Part shown: positions 47,639 through 59,068 of the stretch, piece after piece | How the letters are laid out: the number at the start of each line of letters is the position of its first letter | Numbering within the stretch: the stretch's first letter is position 1 | Assembly: GCA_037157565.1 (NCBI GenBank) | Contig: JAZHRO010000003.1 | Span: 68,264,501-68,328,500 of the forward strand | Source of the DNA: Thalassia testudinum | Lineage: Eukaryota > Streptophyta > Magnoliopsida > Alismatales > Hydrocharitaceae | DNA length: 64,000 nucleotides | Direction: 5' to 3' | Notes under the pieces: model-generated | The model's database searches: none | What the model was told of the DNA's origin: nothing | The model's input: the letters and a program-made list of their open reading frames with translations, nothing else | Program-made: the position numbers and the translations under genes

Positions 47639-49309
47639 TGTTAAGGCTACGGGTTACTACCCTAAAATATTTTGTTTTGAAAAACCTGTCGTTGTAGTTT
47701 GAAAGCGAAGAACTTGTGTTCAACAAATAAAATTTATGCCGAAATAAAAATCCCAAGTCAAACTCAGGGAGGTAGGCGTTTGATTTAAAAATATGAGTTT
47801 AATTTATTTATCATGAAGTAAATTAATTGATTAGAAACTATCTATCTATTTACACTAAATAGAGGAGAGAGAGAGAGAGAATATTACAAACAAAAATCAA
47901 AAAGAGATGTAGAATGAACATGGAATTCATCATCAAAGAGTTTGTTCGTTACACTACTCATTACGACTAGAAAGAGGGAAATGATAACACTAGAAAGCAG
48001 TGAAAGAATGGGGAGAGAGATATCCTCCTCGACGGTCGCTTGGAGGACGAGCCGGATGGGACGATGCTTGGAAGAGGGGGAATGGAGCAAGACAAAGGAG
48101 GAAGAATCGGGAAGAACGGGAATGGGGCAGTATGTCATTGTTGTCGTGGGATCTACTTCTGAAAGGGGGACAAAAATTGGACTTTATCTCTTGAGGAGCA
48201 TCCCAGGTGTGGGACAAGCTTCTATTGAGCTTTTGAGAGGGAGAGAAGAGAAAGAAGGGATGAAATTTCGTATGGAGGGGGTCCCTTTTATAGTTGCAAG
48301 GAGAGAGGGCAATTTGGTCTTTTTAATTTGAAAAACATTAATTGGAGACTTTTAGTGACTGATAAAACCATTGCTAAAGGTCCGAAAGTGGCCTTCATGG
48401 GCGGTGCTCACGCACCCGCTCGCTTCCTACACGTGAAATGCGCATTCACGTTCTTGAAATCTCAACCATTCGATTGCGAGATCGAATGGCTGAGATGCGT
48501 CCTCACTATGCCTTCTCATCGTGCACTCGCCGCGTCTGATCCCACGTTACGCGTGGGCATTTGATGCGGCATAAGTGCTATCATGCGTGCACGATCGCTC
48601 TATTGCGATCGAGCTGTCAATCGTGCTCGGTCACCACTCCTCAGCAGCTGCTCGTGAAGAATCGAATGCGTGCCTCTACATCTTGTAAGCATGTTTGTCC
48701 AACTCGCTACGAGTGTGTTTATGTCACGGTTAAGATCTGTGCACGTGCATCGACAGTCGTTGGATGTGCATCCAATGGCATAGAAGAGACGAAGAAGAGA
48801 GGGTGCAGCGAGTGCAGCGGCCAATTGGGCAACTGAGATGGTGCCACGTGGCTCCATTGCCTTCCATCTTCTGGATGATGTAGATTGCGCCATGGTTGTC
48901 GGATTGAGTCTATTTTTGCACCGTTAGGTTGCGATCGTTGATCTGAATCTATCCGTGTAGTCAGATTTGTCATTTGAAGTGCGAATTCACACCATCTTGG
49001 CCCTCGATCTTCTAGGGTTCCTCGATCTCTATCTAATGCTACAGATGTCTTATTAGGGTGATCTTGGAGTCATTGAACTCCAATCGTCGCCCTGATTACA
49101 TCTCTATAGTTGGATCTTCGATCTGAGGCCCCGATCAAAAAATTTCCCTTTTCCTGAGCATAAAAGGAGACAATTAACCTCCATTTTATTCAAACTAATC
49201 TAAATGCAAGATGATGCATGCTATGCAATATTTATCGTTTGCAATGCAATTCTATGCTTAAGAACATGCATAAAGAGACATCTTATGTAGTGTAAACATG
49301 TTTACATCA
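47639..49309 (-). repeat. A4 3' LTR
   Basis: On the minus strand it starts with the perfect palindrome TGTAAACATGTTTACA (49291-49306) after TGA, and ends TTAACA at 47639. TATAAAA is at 48286-48292 (minus). Confidence 0.9.
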
Positions 49310-50943
49310 TACCCCCATGCCTATCTTTTGCTAGTTCCTAGTAAAAACAATATGCTATTCATAAAAGAATTAGGTTGGATTACTTGGGCATGATTTATTT
49401 TCAATCATTAATAAAATGTTTACTTTGGATTTGAACTTTTAAAGACACGACAGTGCCTGGGTATCTGCCAAAATGCAGACCACCTCAAGCCCTTGCCTTA
49501 TTCAAAGAAAATTTTCTTTTTCTCTTTTTCTTCTTTTCTAATTTTTTTGGATTTTCGAGTTTTAGGGTTTAGGTGTGGCTTTCTACGGCCATTCAACTCA
49601 CCCAAGATTTGATGAGAACCCTAAGTTCTAAGCATCTTTATTGTGAATGTGATAGACTCGTTGACCGACAGTTAAAATGGACTTCGGGTTTCTATGCCTC
49701 TAGGTGACCTTAAAAAGAGAATTTTGCCTAAAGGTGCATCTTTACAACCGATGGCTTTCTCCCTACTTTTACTTTTACGGGATCAACACAAGGGTGAATC
49801 CAGTGTATATCTCCCCAATTTATTCTACTTCACTTCTTCCTAAGTGTTTTGGGAATTTTCAATACATTTATTGAGCTAGGTTCTGGACAACCGGTCAATG
49901 AACTGTTACCACCGACAACTTGCCAGCCATACTCATGCAGCGAGGTGTGGCTTATTTCTTTTGTTTTCTTTTCTTTTCTCCTTTTCTTTTTCTTTTCTTT
50001 TTGACTTTCTTTTTCTTTATTTTTTTTTTTAGTAGGTGGCTTCCCTAGTCTAAAATTTACCTAAAGGCAACAAAAAGAGAAGGATCCAGTGATTGGGCTC
50101 TAGACAACCTACCTATGGGCTGTTAGCCACGATAACTTGCCAGCCATATCACCCTAGAAGGTTCATTAGCTACCCAATTTCCATTAAAATCGTCGAACAA
50201 TGAGTCAGTGCAAAGAAAGTGTGTAGATGCTTAAAACTCAAAATTCCCTCAAATCAGAGGGCGGGTTGATAAGTCGTGTACTTATCACCAAAACTTATTT
50301 ACTCCAATTACGATACAATTAAGATGGCGAGGACTCGAAAAATAAATCCACATTTTAATGGATACACGGGCTGATTAAGTCTGAAGACCTGAAGGGTCTT
50401 TGTGTTCAAATCCTAATGTAGTATTTCCTTAGATTGAAAATTTTCTTAAGCCCAAGTTCTCTTTCCTAGTTCCACCATTTTGTTTTTAATAAAAGAAAAT
50501 AAATAAATCTATGGAGCTGACGAATAATTTCAGAGATGAATATCCACCCTCCCATGCCTATCTAATGCAATGTCCTCATTGTATTAAAAAGACATAAAAT
50601 TGAGTGGAATAGAGTAGAAAGTACCTAAATTGCGTGAATGTTAGGTCTGCTCTGAGATAAAGAAAAACTGTATATGTGCTGAATTTAGTGCCTTCAACCA
50701 GACACACTATACAAAGAAGAGAAATAAAGAATTCACAAGGGCAGGTCAGAATTAGAACACAAAGAAGAAACCTCTGACCTACCAACAGATGTCCACAAAT
50801 GTGGACCAGATTGTGGTGCAGACTCATATCCCATAATCGAGAATATCTAAGGTTTTGGATAAAATTACCCAAAACCTAAAATCAGTATGCACGTGGGGTT
50901 GGGCCTACGATTTATGAGGATGTAACCCAAGACAAAAGAGTCG

Positions 50944-52371
50944 GGTTATAGAAAATTCGAAAGGATAATCAATGAATGTATGCTTGGGTTGAACATCCTT
51001 AGAAAAAATGTCGTAAGGGTCCTGGTTTGATGGTTTCAGATGAATTGGAACCATTAGACTTAGTCTTCTATTTCCTCCAAAGTTTGCTTCCTAAATTAGA
51101 ACTTCCCAGCTTCTGTTCTCCTCATTCAAAATGTTAAGTTTCGGGACCTCTTGCATATTAATCACCCTGTCTAAAATTTCCAACTCTAAAAGATGTGGCT
51201 AAATCAAAATTGACTTGGCTCTCGTTATCTCAAAAATAGAATCATCGATAAGCTCAATAGGCTGTAACCGATAATCAGGGCATTGGATTGAATCCTCCAG
51301 AAAATGCGATTCTGGATCCATAATGTGGGACCCAATAAGATCAGTTTCCTCAGTTATTAGGCTATCAAATGATCTATTAGATTCCTCAGGCCCAATCGTC
51401 TCACAGAAATCATATTCTGTAAGCTCGTGTGAGACTTCGCAAATTGAATCTTCACCATTAGAATCAAAGAAATCAAGATTCGTATTAATGTATGTCCCAA
51501 AATCATCTGTCACTTTCTGATCCATGGAGACATACGTTTCCTCGTACCCTGGCTCAGGGATCTCAGGTGAAGAAATTAGATCATCATTAATTAGTTGCTC
51601 TAATTCAATCTAGTCAACCTCGTAACATGTGTCCCCCCCAATAGGTGCCTGAGCGGGTTCTGACATTGGCTCTCCTGAAGGGAGTTCATCCTGGGAATCA
51701 TCCCACGACTGAACTAAAGCAACCACAAATCTCATCCTCAATTTCGCTAACTTCCTAAGTAGAAACTCACCCGGGTTCTTATCCTTAACATCCTGGAGCC
51801 AATCCAGCAAATACTTATTCAAATCATCAATCATCTCAATCAGGGGCTCTAATTTTTCAATGCAAGGTGTTGGCTGAACTTCTAAAGATTGTATGATATT
51901 CCTCAAGTTATCTAGAACCTTATCTTGAACCTGGTTACCCTGAATCAAATGAGTTGGTTTAGGGTTGGGAGGGTTTGGGATCAGTGCAGAAGAGTTAACG
52001 AATTGAGATTCGTTATACCCTTCCTGATAATAGGTCATTTTGGATTGTTCAAAAGGTGGTGATGACCTAAAGGCAGTGTAATCAAAGGATGGGTAAGGAT
52101 CGATATATCCTTCTTGATTGTAGATTATATTAGGTTGTCCATAAAAGGTTGACGATCTATAATCATTGTAGCTCTGAGAAGGATAGAAATCACAATCATC
52201 GTGTTCAGGGTTAGACCCTAAACACGGAGGTTCGGAACTGTATCCCCAATCCGAGTTATCCCAACTAACTGATGGTTGATTACAGTATGAATCCGGATAA
52301 TCGTCATGTTGAGGATAATTCAAAACAGGAGGGAAAGAGCGGGAATGCGTATAATATGTGGAAGGATTCAT
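50944..52371 (-). pseudogene. Family-A conserved ORF (unknown product), A4 copy
   Basis: Start MNPSTYYTHSRSFPPVLNY at 52371. It is open for 253 codons, through the Tyr/Pro/Ser-rich region and the helical centre (IIQSLEVQPTPCIEKLEPL, LRKLAKLRMRFVVAL), to TAG at 51610-51612. The same frame then continues to TAG at 51199. The later part is frameshifted. The TGA that ends A1 and A3 is CGA here, as in A5. Its lesions differ from those in A1 and A3. The ORF sits about 1.2 kb downstream of the PBS. Confidence 0.7.
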
Positions 52372-53528
52372 GATAAATGGGAGGAAGAAAGGCACCCTGC
52401 AATACATACAACCAAACCTGTCCTTAAGTGGGCTAACCTAAAGACCTACAGACTCCGAGAACCTATCTTGAGATAAAGAAACGATTTGACCTACTTCTGT
52501 CTATTCAATCCAACCAGTTAGAAGGAGGGATCGAGGAGAAGGTTCTTCCCTTGGCTTGCGCCTCCGGTTCCTAGTGTACCCCCAGTTGCGATCGTTTGAT
52601 TCTGCTCCCCTAGCTAGACATCAGATTGAATAATAGAAACAGACTAATATAAAATAATCTTATTCTGGGCTCCGAAGAGCGAGTCGAATCCTTAAGGCCA
52701 ATGTCTACTCTATTTTATTTAGGGTTAGGTTTGAATGTGCTTTGGAATGTGATGGACCCTTTATCTGGGTTGTGCCCTTAATGATTGATTGATGTATGTG
52801 TGTGTGCACAACAAGTGATTTTCAGGCAAGATTATTTCTTTGATGCGGTGAATTTAGGGTTCAAATCTTGCTTAGTAGCTTTTAGGATTCAACTTTAGGT
52901 TTTTTCAAACAAGCTTTGTTGGCACCCTAGGTTTTGAAAGCACAGGTGAAGATGTTTTCTTTTGAAACTTAAAAGAATGTGGTGTGCCTAGTAAATCCCT
53001 AAGAGTTGAACCTAAGCGGTAGCTACTTGATGAGTTGATTTTAATTGAAGTGGTGCGGCCCAATCAACTCAAACAATTGGCCTGTTGCACCACTTAATTA
53101 GGCACACAAGTAATTACCTAATCTGATTTCTACTCAATTATGTGTTTGGATGTGTGTACCGGCTCCAAAGATCGATTTATCGGTTGAGCTTGAAAATAGC
53201 TGAGGTTGTGTACCTCTATGAGATATTTTTTATTTTTCTTTTTAAATGTGGAGGTTGAGGCAGGTGTGGGTGTCAAACAGACAAACAAAACTAACCTTAG
53301 AGTTTATAAGAACACCTAGATCAATTGATGTTTGCATTATTACATGGTGAAATGAAAACTAATTGGTAGGAGATGGGGGAAAACTTACAAAACCTTCAAT
53401 AGCACTTTGCTCTAATCTATCCCTTTTGCTCGTCTCGAAAGAGTACCTGCAATCACAATAAGAAAGGAGATAAGTGAGGTAAATGATTTGTAAGTTATAA
53501 AATGAGAAAAAAATCAAAGAACATCGCC

Positions 53529-53546
53529 TCCCCAGCAACGACGCCA
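53529..53546 (-). other. A4 primer binding site
   Basis: The minus strand reads TGGCGTCGTTGCTGGGGA. It sits three bases inside the 5' LTR end at 53550 and differs from the tRNA-Asp complement at two sites. Confidence 0.85.
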
Positions 53547-53549
53547 AAA

Positions 53550-54436
53550 TGTTGAGGCTACGAGTTACTATGCTAACGTATTTGGTTTTGAAAAACCTGT
53601 CGTTGTAGTTTGAAAGTGAAGAACTTATGTTCAACAAATAAAATTTATACCGGAATAGAAATCCCAAGTTGAACTCAGGGAGATGGATGTTTGATTTAAA
53701 AATACGTGTTTAATTTATTTGTCATAAAGTAAATTAATTGATTAGAATCTATCTATCTATTTACACTAAATAGAAGGAGAGAGAGAATGAGAGAGAGAGA
53801 ATATTACAAACAAAAATAAAAAAGAGATGTAGAATGAACATGGAATTCATTATCAAAGAGATTGTTCGTTACACTACTCATTTCGACTAGAAAGCGGGAA
53901 ATGATTACACTAGAAAGCAGTAAAAGAATGGGGAGAGAGATATCCTTCTCGACGGTCGCTTGGAGGATGAGTCAAATGAAACGACGCCCAGAAGAAGGGG
54001 AACGGAGCAGGACGAAGGAGGACGAATTGGGAAGAATGGGAACGGGGCAGCATGTTGTCGTTGTCGTGGGATCCACTTCCGAAAGGTTGATGAAAATTTG
54101 ACTTTATCTCTTGAGAAGCATCCCGGGCGTGGGACAAGCTTCTCTTGAGCTTTGGAGAGGGAGAGAAGAGAAAGAAGGGATGAAATTTTCGTATGGAGGG
54201 GGTCTCCTTTTATAGTTGCAAGGAGTGAGGGCAATTTGGCCTTTTTAATTTGAAAAAATTAATTCTAGACCTTTAGTGAGGGATAAAACGGTTGCTAAAG
54301 GTCCGAACGTGGCCTTTGTGGGCGACGCTTGCAAGCCTGGTCGCCTCTCGTGCGTGAAACATGCATTCACATTCTTGAAATCTTGATCGTTCGATCGTGA
54401 GATCAAATGGCTGAGATGCGTCCTCACCGTGCCTTC
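53550..54436 (-). repeat. A4 5' LTR, truncated
   Basis: It matches the A4 3' LTR up to the CCATTTGATC foldback region and TGCGTCCTCACCGTGCCTTC, then breaks off. The TATA box (54208-54214) and the TTTAGTGAGGG foldback (about 54271-54298) are kept; the distal U3 is lost. Confidence 0.88.
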
Positions 54437-55296
54437 CTACATATTTATACCCAGCAACTCCCCCTTCTTCCCTTCCTATTTATACCCTGGCCCTTCCTAC
54501 CACCAAAAAAACTCTCCCTTGGCTACATTTTATTTCTACCTATATATACTACATAGCTGTCCAAAGGAAGAGTGGAGAGAAGAAAATTAAGGAAGCTATC
54601 CCTTGCTTCCTTAGTAACTTCTTCTCCCATCTTCCTTGGACCAAGCCAAGGTAAAAGGGGAGGAGCTACGGTGGATATCCACCTTAAGGAGAGAACCAGA
54701 GGAGGAGTACATCATCATCCAGTAGAAAACTAAGAGAGAATCTTCTTCAAGTGCGGAGTTGCCATGCTTGGAGCGAATCCCTTCTCAAGCTCCATTAAAG
54801 GATCCTTCCTTCTTCTTCTTCATCTTTTTGTATTAGCTATATTTTAATTCCAAGCAAATATCTAGTTGTAACTTGACATTTCTAGTAATACAAAAAGGTT
54901 CTTTTCCCTTTAAATTTAGTGTTTTATTTCAAGTAGTGTCTCTTTAGTTTAGTGCACTTCACTCCACTTCTAATTATCCTAGGCACACTTGCCTAAGGTG
55001 ACCTTAGAAAGGCATATTATTTCCTGTCAATTAGGTGTAGTTTTATTTCTGCATGTTTTGCATTTCCACATGACCCGATTATCCTTTGAGAACCCTAGAA
55101 AAAATCAAAGCTTAAAATCCTAAAAAAAGAAGATTCGAGTTTTACAAGAGAGAAACATCATTTAAACAACAATTACCTCCTTGGATGACCCTAGATACCG
55201 CACTATCTAGGTTTCTAAATTTATGAGTTAGTCAGATTTTACCTGTTGCAATGACACTAATTCACATATTTAACAAACCGTGTATTTTCCGCATCA
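54437..55296 (+). repeat. B2 5' LTR, right part
   Basis: It resumes with TATTTATACCC and GGAGAGAAGAAAATTAAGGA, as in the B solo LTR near 11430-11465. It continues through the CCTAGGCACACTTGCCTAAG foldback (about 54979) to the end CGCATCA. The original join to 47638 has been altered by the A4-associated deletion. Confidence 0.8.
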
Positions 55297-55301
55297 CTTT
55301 T

Positions 55302-55319
55302 TGGCACCGTTGCCTAGGA
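55302..55319 (+). other. B2 primer binding site (tRNA-Asp type)
   Basis: TGGCACCGTTGCCTAGGA follows the LTR end after CTTTT. It has about three differences from the tRNA-Asp complement, which places family B among the Athila/Tat-type gypsy elements. Confidence 0.8.
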
Positions 55320-56072
55320 GGCATAGTTTAGTCTTTTATTTGTATCTCTCTTGCTTCATTAGGTCTTCACTAGTTTTGTTTTGTTTCTGACTTAGGTGCA
55401 AATTGATGAGTCCATTTTAATGGACTAATATTATGCCTAAGTAACTTTAATTGTATCTTTTAGGTTTGTTAATAACTACAATAAGTTATAGAATGTTTGC
55501 ATGCATCATGATTTAGGTTTACATCTATTCTATAACTTAATATGTAATGATTTTATGTTCTTTCTATGTGCAGGAAAAATATTTGGCAAAAGAATAAGGA
55601 GGGGAGGGTAAATTACCCTTTTCAAACAACCGACGACAGTTCTTTTCCCCATCCTCCGGGCACCCTCAACAGCCGCCAGCCAGAAATAGATAAGGGATTT
55701 GAAAATCCCTTAACTCACGCACGCACAAAGGAGAGGAGTTAAAGAGGAGGTGGAGAAAGGAGAGGGGCATCTGCATCTTCCCCCCTGCGGGGAACTACTT
55801 CCCTGCATGCATTGTGCACCCCATCCTCCCTTCCAGCGCCATCACCGCATCCTCCCTTCCAGCGCCCATCTCCAGCTGCCACTCCAATTACCGCACTAGT
55901 ATGCCTCACACCCAACACCTGTAGGCGCTCACGCAACCACGCCACACCACCTTGCGTGCCCCTGTCCGGCTGCGCACACCACAGTGCCCCCCCTCCTGCA
56001 GGCGCACATCGTCCAGCACCCACCTCCAGCCGCGCCCGCAGGCATTGCACTCCTTCAAGCCTGCAGGCGTCC
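55320..56072 (+). other. B2 internal region, left part
   Basis: An AT-rich leader with TGAGTCCATTTTAATGGACT (foldback at about 55409-55428) and TGTGCAGG near 55568. From about 55600 it becomes GC-rich with CCTGCAGGCG motifs. The frames in the GC-rich part are Pro/Ala-rich and composition-driven, so no gene is called. Confidence 0.55.
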
Positions 56073-57823
56073 TGTTGAACTTTTACGAACCTATGCTAAC
56101 GTGTTCGGTTTTGGAAAACCTGTCGTTGTAGTTCGAAAGCGAAGGATTCGTGTTCAACAAATAAAATTTATACCGAAATTAAAATTCTGGGTCGAACACA
56201 GGGAGGCGAACGTTTGATTTATAAACTTCGCGTTTCTTTTTATTTTGTCACAAAGAAATTCAATTTAAACTATCTAAGTATCTACAACAAATAAAAGAGA
56301 GAGAGGGAGTAAGGGAGAGAGAAGGAATACTATACATGGAAATCAAAATGAGATGTAGAATAGACAAGGAATTTATCATAAAAGAGTTCTTTCGTTACAA
56401 CTAGAAAACATAAAACAATTACTCTAGAAAGCATTAAAAGAATGGAGGGAGAAATGTCCTCCTCGACGATCGCTCGGAGGACGAATAGACTACTCTAGAA
56501 AGCAGTAAATCTATACTAGAAAGCAGTAAAAAGAATAGGGAGAGAGAATCCTCCTCGACGGTCGCTTGGAGGACGAGCCGGACGGGACGACGCCTGGACG
56601 AAGTAGAACGAAGTGGGACGAAGGAGGACGAAGCAGAAGAACGGGAACGAAGCAGCACGCCATCGTCGTCGCGGGATCCACTTCCGAAGGGGGACGAAAA
56701 TTTGGACTTTATCTCGCGAGAAGCATCCCGGGTGTGGGACAAGCTTCTCTTGAGCTTTGGAGAGCTAGAGAGGAGAAGGAAGGGAGGAGAATTTCGTATG
56801 GAGGGGGTCTCCTTTTATAGTTGCAAGGAGTGGGGGCAAAATGGACATTACACTTTCAAAACAATAAATGAGGGGTCTTTAGTGACGGATGAAACCGTCG
56901 CTAAAGCCCCCAGCACGCGCGTCGCTTTCGCGCCCACGCACGCCCGCTCGGCTGCCCGCGCGTAACGCCTACGCACGTCGCTTGATTTTCAGCCGTCCGA
57001 TCGCGAGATCGGACGGCTTAGATTGCGTCCGCGCCCGCTGCGTAGCGCGCCCGCCCGCGTATCATCGGGCGTTACGCCCGGCGTGCAATCGCGCGTCGTC
57101 CTGATTGAGCGCGCGCAGCCGTTGGATCTTCATCTGACGCTCGTGCGCGCCCGCTCGCCCGCGCCTTCCACCCCCTCACCGCAGCTCGAACCCGCGACCT
57201 CCGCTTCGCCCGCAGCTGCGTCGCCGCTGCGCTACGCGGGCGAAATGGTCGCGCGGACGCTTTTCAGCTCGAGCGACCGCAGCCGTTGGATCGAGATCCA
57301 ACGGCGGAGAGGAGACAGTGCGCGGTCTTCACAAGACGCATGCGGCCGATTGGGCGGCTGAGATGGCGCCACGTGGCGCCATCTTCTAGAAGTTGTAAAT
57401 GGTGCCACGGATGTCGGATTGACTCGATTTTTGTGTCGTTGGGCTGCGATCGTCGATCCAAATTCATCCGTGTGGTCGGATTTGCCATCTGAAGTGCGGA
57501 TTTACACCATCCTGGCCCTTGATCTTCTAGGTTTCCCCGATCTCTATTGATGCTACGGATGCCTGATTAGGGCGATCTTGGAGTCGTTGAACTCCAATCG
57601 TCGCCCTGATCATATCCATACGGTTGGATCTTTGATCCGAGGCCCCGATAAAATATTTGCCCTGTCCAAGCACATAAAAGGAGACAATTAACCTCCATTT
57701 TATTCAAACCACTCTAAATGCAAGATGATGCATGTAATGCAATATTTATATCATGAAATGCAATACTATGCTTAAGAACATGCATAAATAGACATTTTAA
57801 GTAGTGTAAATGTGTTTACATCA
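56073..57823 (-). repeat. A5 3' LTR
   Basis: Palindromes: foldback 56878-56905, 12-bp arms at 56991-57018, 11-bp arms at 57282-57305, and a 24-bp perfect palindrome at 57361-57384. TATA box 56813-56819 (minus). A 14-nt segment near 57382 present in the other LTR is missing here. Confidence 0.95.
57182..57234 (-). other. tRNA-like segment in the A5 LTR
   Basis: On the minus strand TAGCGCAGCGG (57224-57234) fits the Pol III A-box consensus. GGTTCGAGCTG (57182-57192) resembles a B box, about 31 bp further on, the spacing of a tRNA gene. The same pair is seen in the other A5 LTR and in weaker form in A1 and A3. Element C has a better B box (GGTTCGATCCC). It may be a fossil tRNA or SINE head captured by the LTR. 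Confidence 0.45.
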
Positions 57824-57843
57824 TACCCCCATGCCTATCTTTT
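57824..57843 (-). other. A5 polypurine tract
   Basis: Minus strand AAAAGATAGGCATGGGGGTA, directly before the 3' LTR, identical to A1. Confidence 0.8.
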
Positions 57844-59068
57844 GCTAGTCCCTAGCAAAAACTATATGCTATTTATAAAAGAATTAGGTTAGATTATTTG
57901 GACCTGAGTTATTTTCAATCATTAAGAAATTGTCTACTTAAGAACTGAACTTTCAAAGACACAACAGTGCCCGGGTATCAGCCAAAATGCAGACCGCCTC
58001 AAGCCTCGCCTTATTCAAAGAAAAATTTCTTTTTCTGTTTTTACTCGCTTTTTTTTTTTTGGATTTTCAAATTTTAGGGTTTAAGAGTGGCTTTCTACGG
58101 CCATTCAACTCACCCAAGATTTGATGAGAACCCTAAGTTTTAAGCATCTTATTGTGATTGTGATAGACTCGTTGACCAGCAATTAGAACGGACTTCGGAT
58201 TTCTACGCCTCTAGGTGACCTCAAAAAGAATTCTGCCTAAAGGTGTATCTTTACAACCGGTAGCTTTCTCCCTACTTTTATTATTATTTTTTTTAACGGG
58301 GTCAACACAAGGGTGAATCCAGTGTATATCTCCCCGATTTATTCTACTTCTCCGCTTCTTCCTAAGTGTTTTGGGAATTTTTAGTGCATTTTCTGAGCTG
58401 GGTTCTGGACAACCGGTCGATGAGCTGTTACCACCGACAACTTGCTAGCCATACTCGTGCGGCGAAGTGTGGCTTATTTCTTTTTGTTCTTTTCTCCTTT
58501 TTGATTTTTCTTTTTTTTTTTTTTAAGTAGGTGGCTTCCCTGGTCTAAGATTTACCTAAAGGCAGCAAAAAGAGAAAGGTCAGTGACTGGGCTCTGGACA
58601 ACCTACCTATGGGCTGTTACCCACGATAACTTGCCAGCCATATCACCCTAGAAGGTTCATTAGCTACCCAATTTCCATTAAAATCGCCAAATAACGAGTC
58701 AGTGCAAAGAAAGTATGTAGATGCTTAAGACTCAAAATTCCCTCACATCAGAGGGCGGGTTGATAAGTCGTGTACTTATCACCCAAACTTATTTACTCCA
58801 ATTAAAATAAAATTCAAGTTGGCGAGAACTCGAAAAACAAATCCACATTTTAGTGGATATACGGGCTGATTAAGTCCAAAGACCTGAAGGGTCTTTGTGT
58901 TCAGAACATAATATAGTATTTCTTAAGATCGAAAATTTTCTTAAACCCAAATTCTCTTTCCTAATTTTGATTTTTTTTTTTTTATATAAAATAAAACAAA
59001 TCTACGGAGCTGACGAATGAATTCAAAGATAAATATCCATCCCCCCATGCCTATCTAATGCAATGTCC

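Larger units (their letters stand above)
47639..54436 (-). mobile_element. A4: family-A element (minus), 5' LTR truncated
   Basis: The 3' LTR (47639-49309) is complete; the internal region is 49310-53549. The 5' LTR starts at 53550 but stops at about 54436, roughly half-way, where B2 sequence resumes. The duplication next to 47639 would be CACAC and is not found at the other side. So a deletion removed the rest of the LTR, the duplication and probably some of the B2 LTR. PBS 53529-53546, ORF remnant 50944-52371. Confidence 0.9.
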
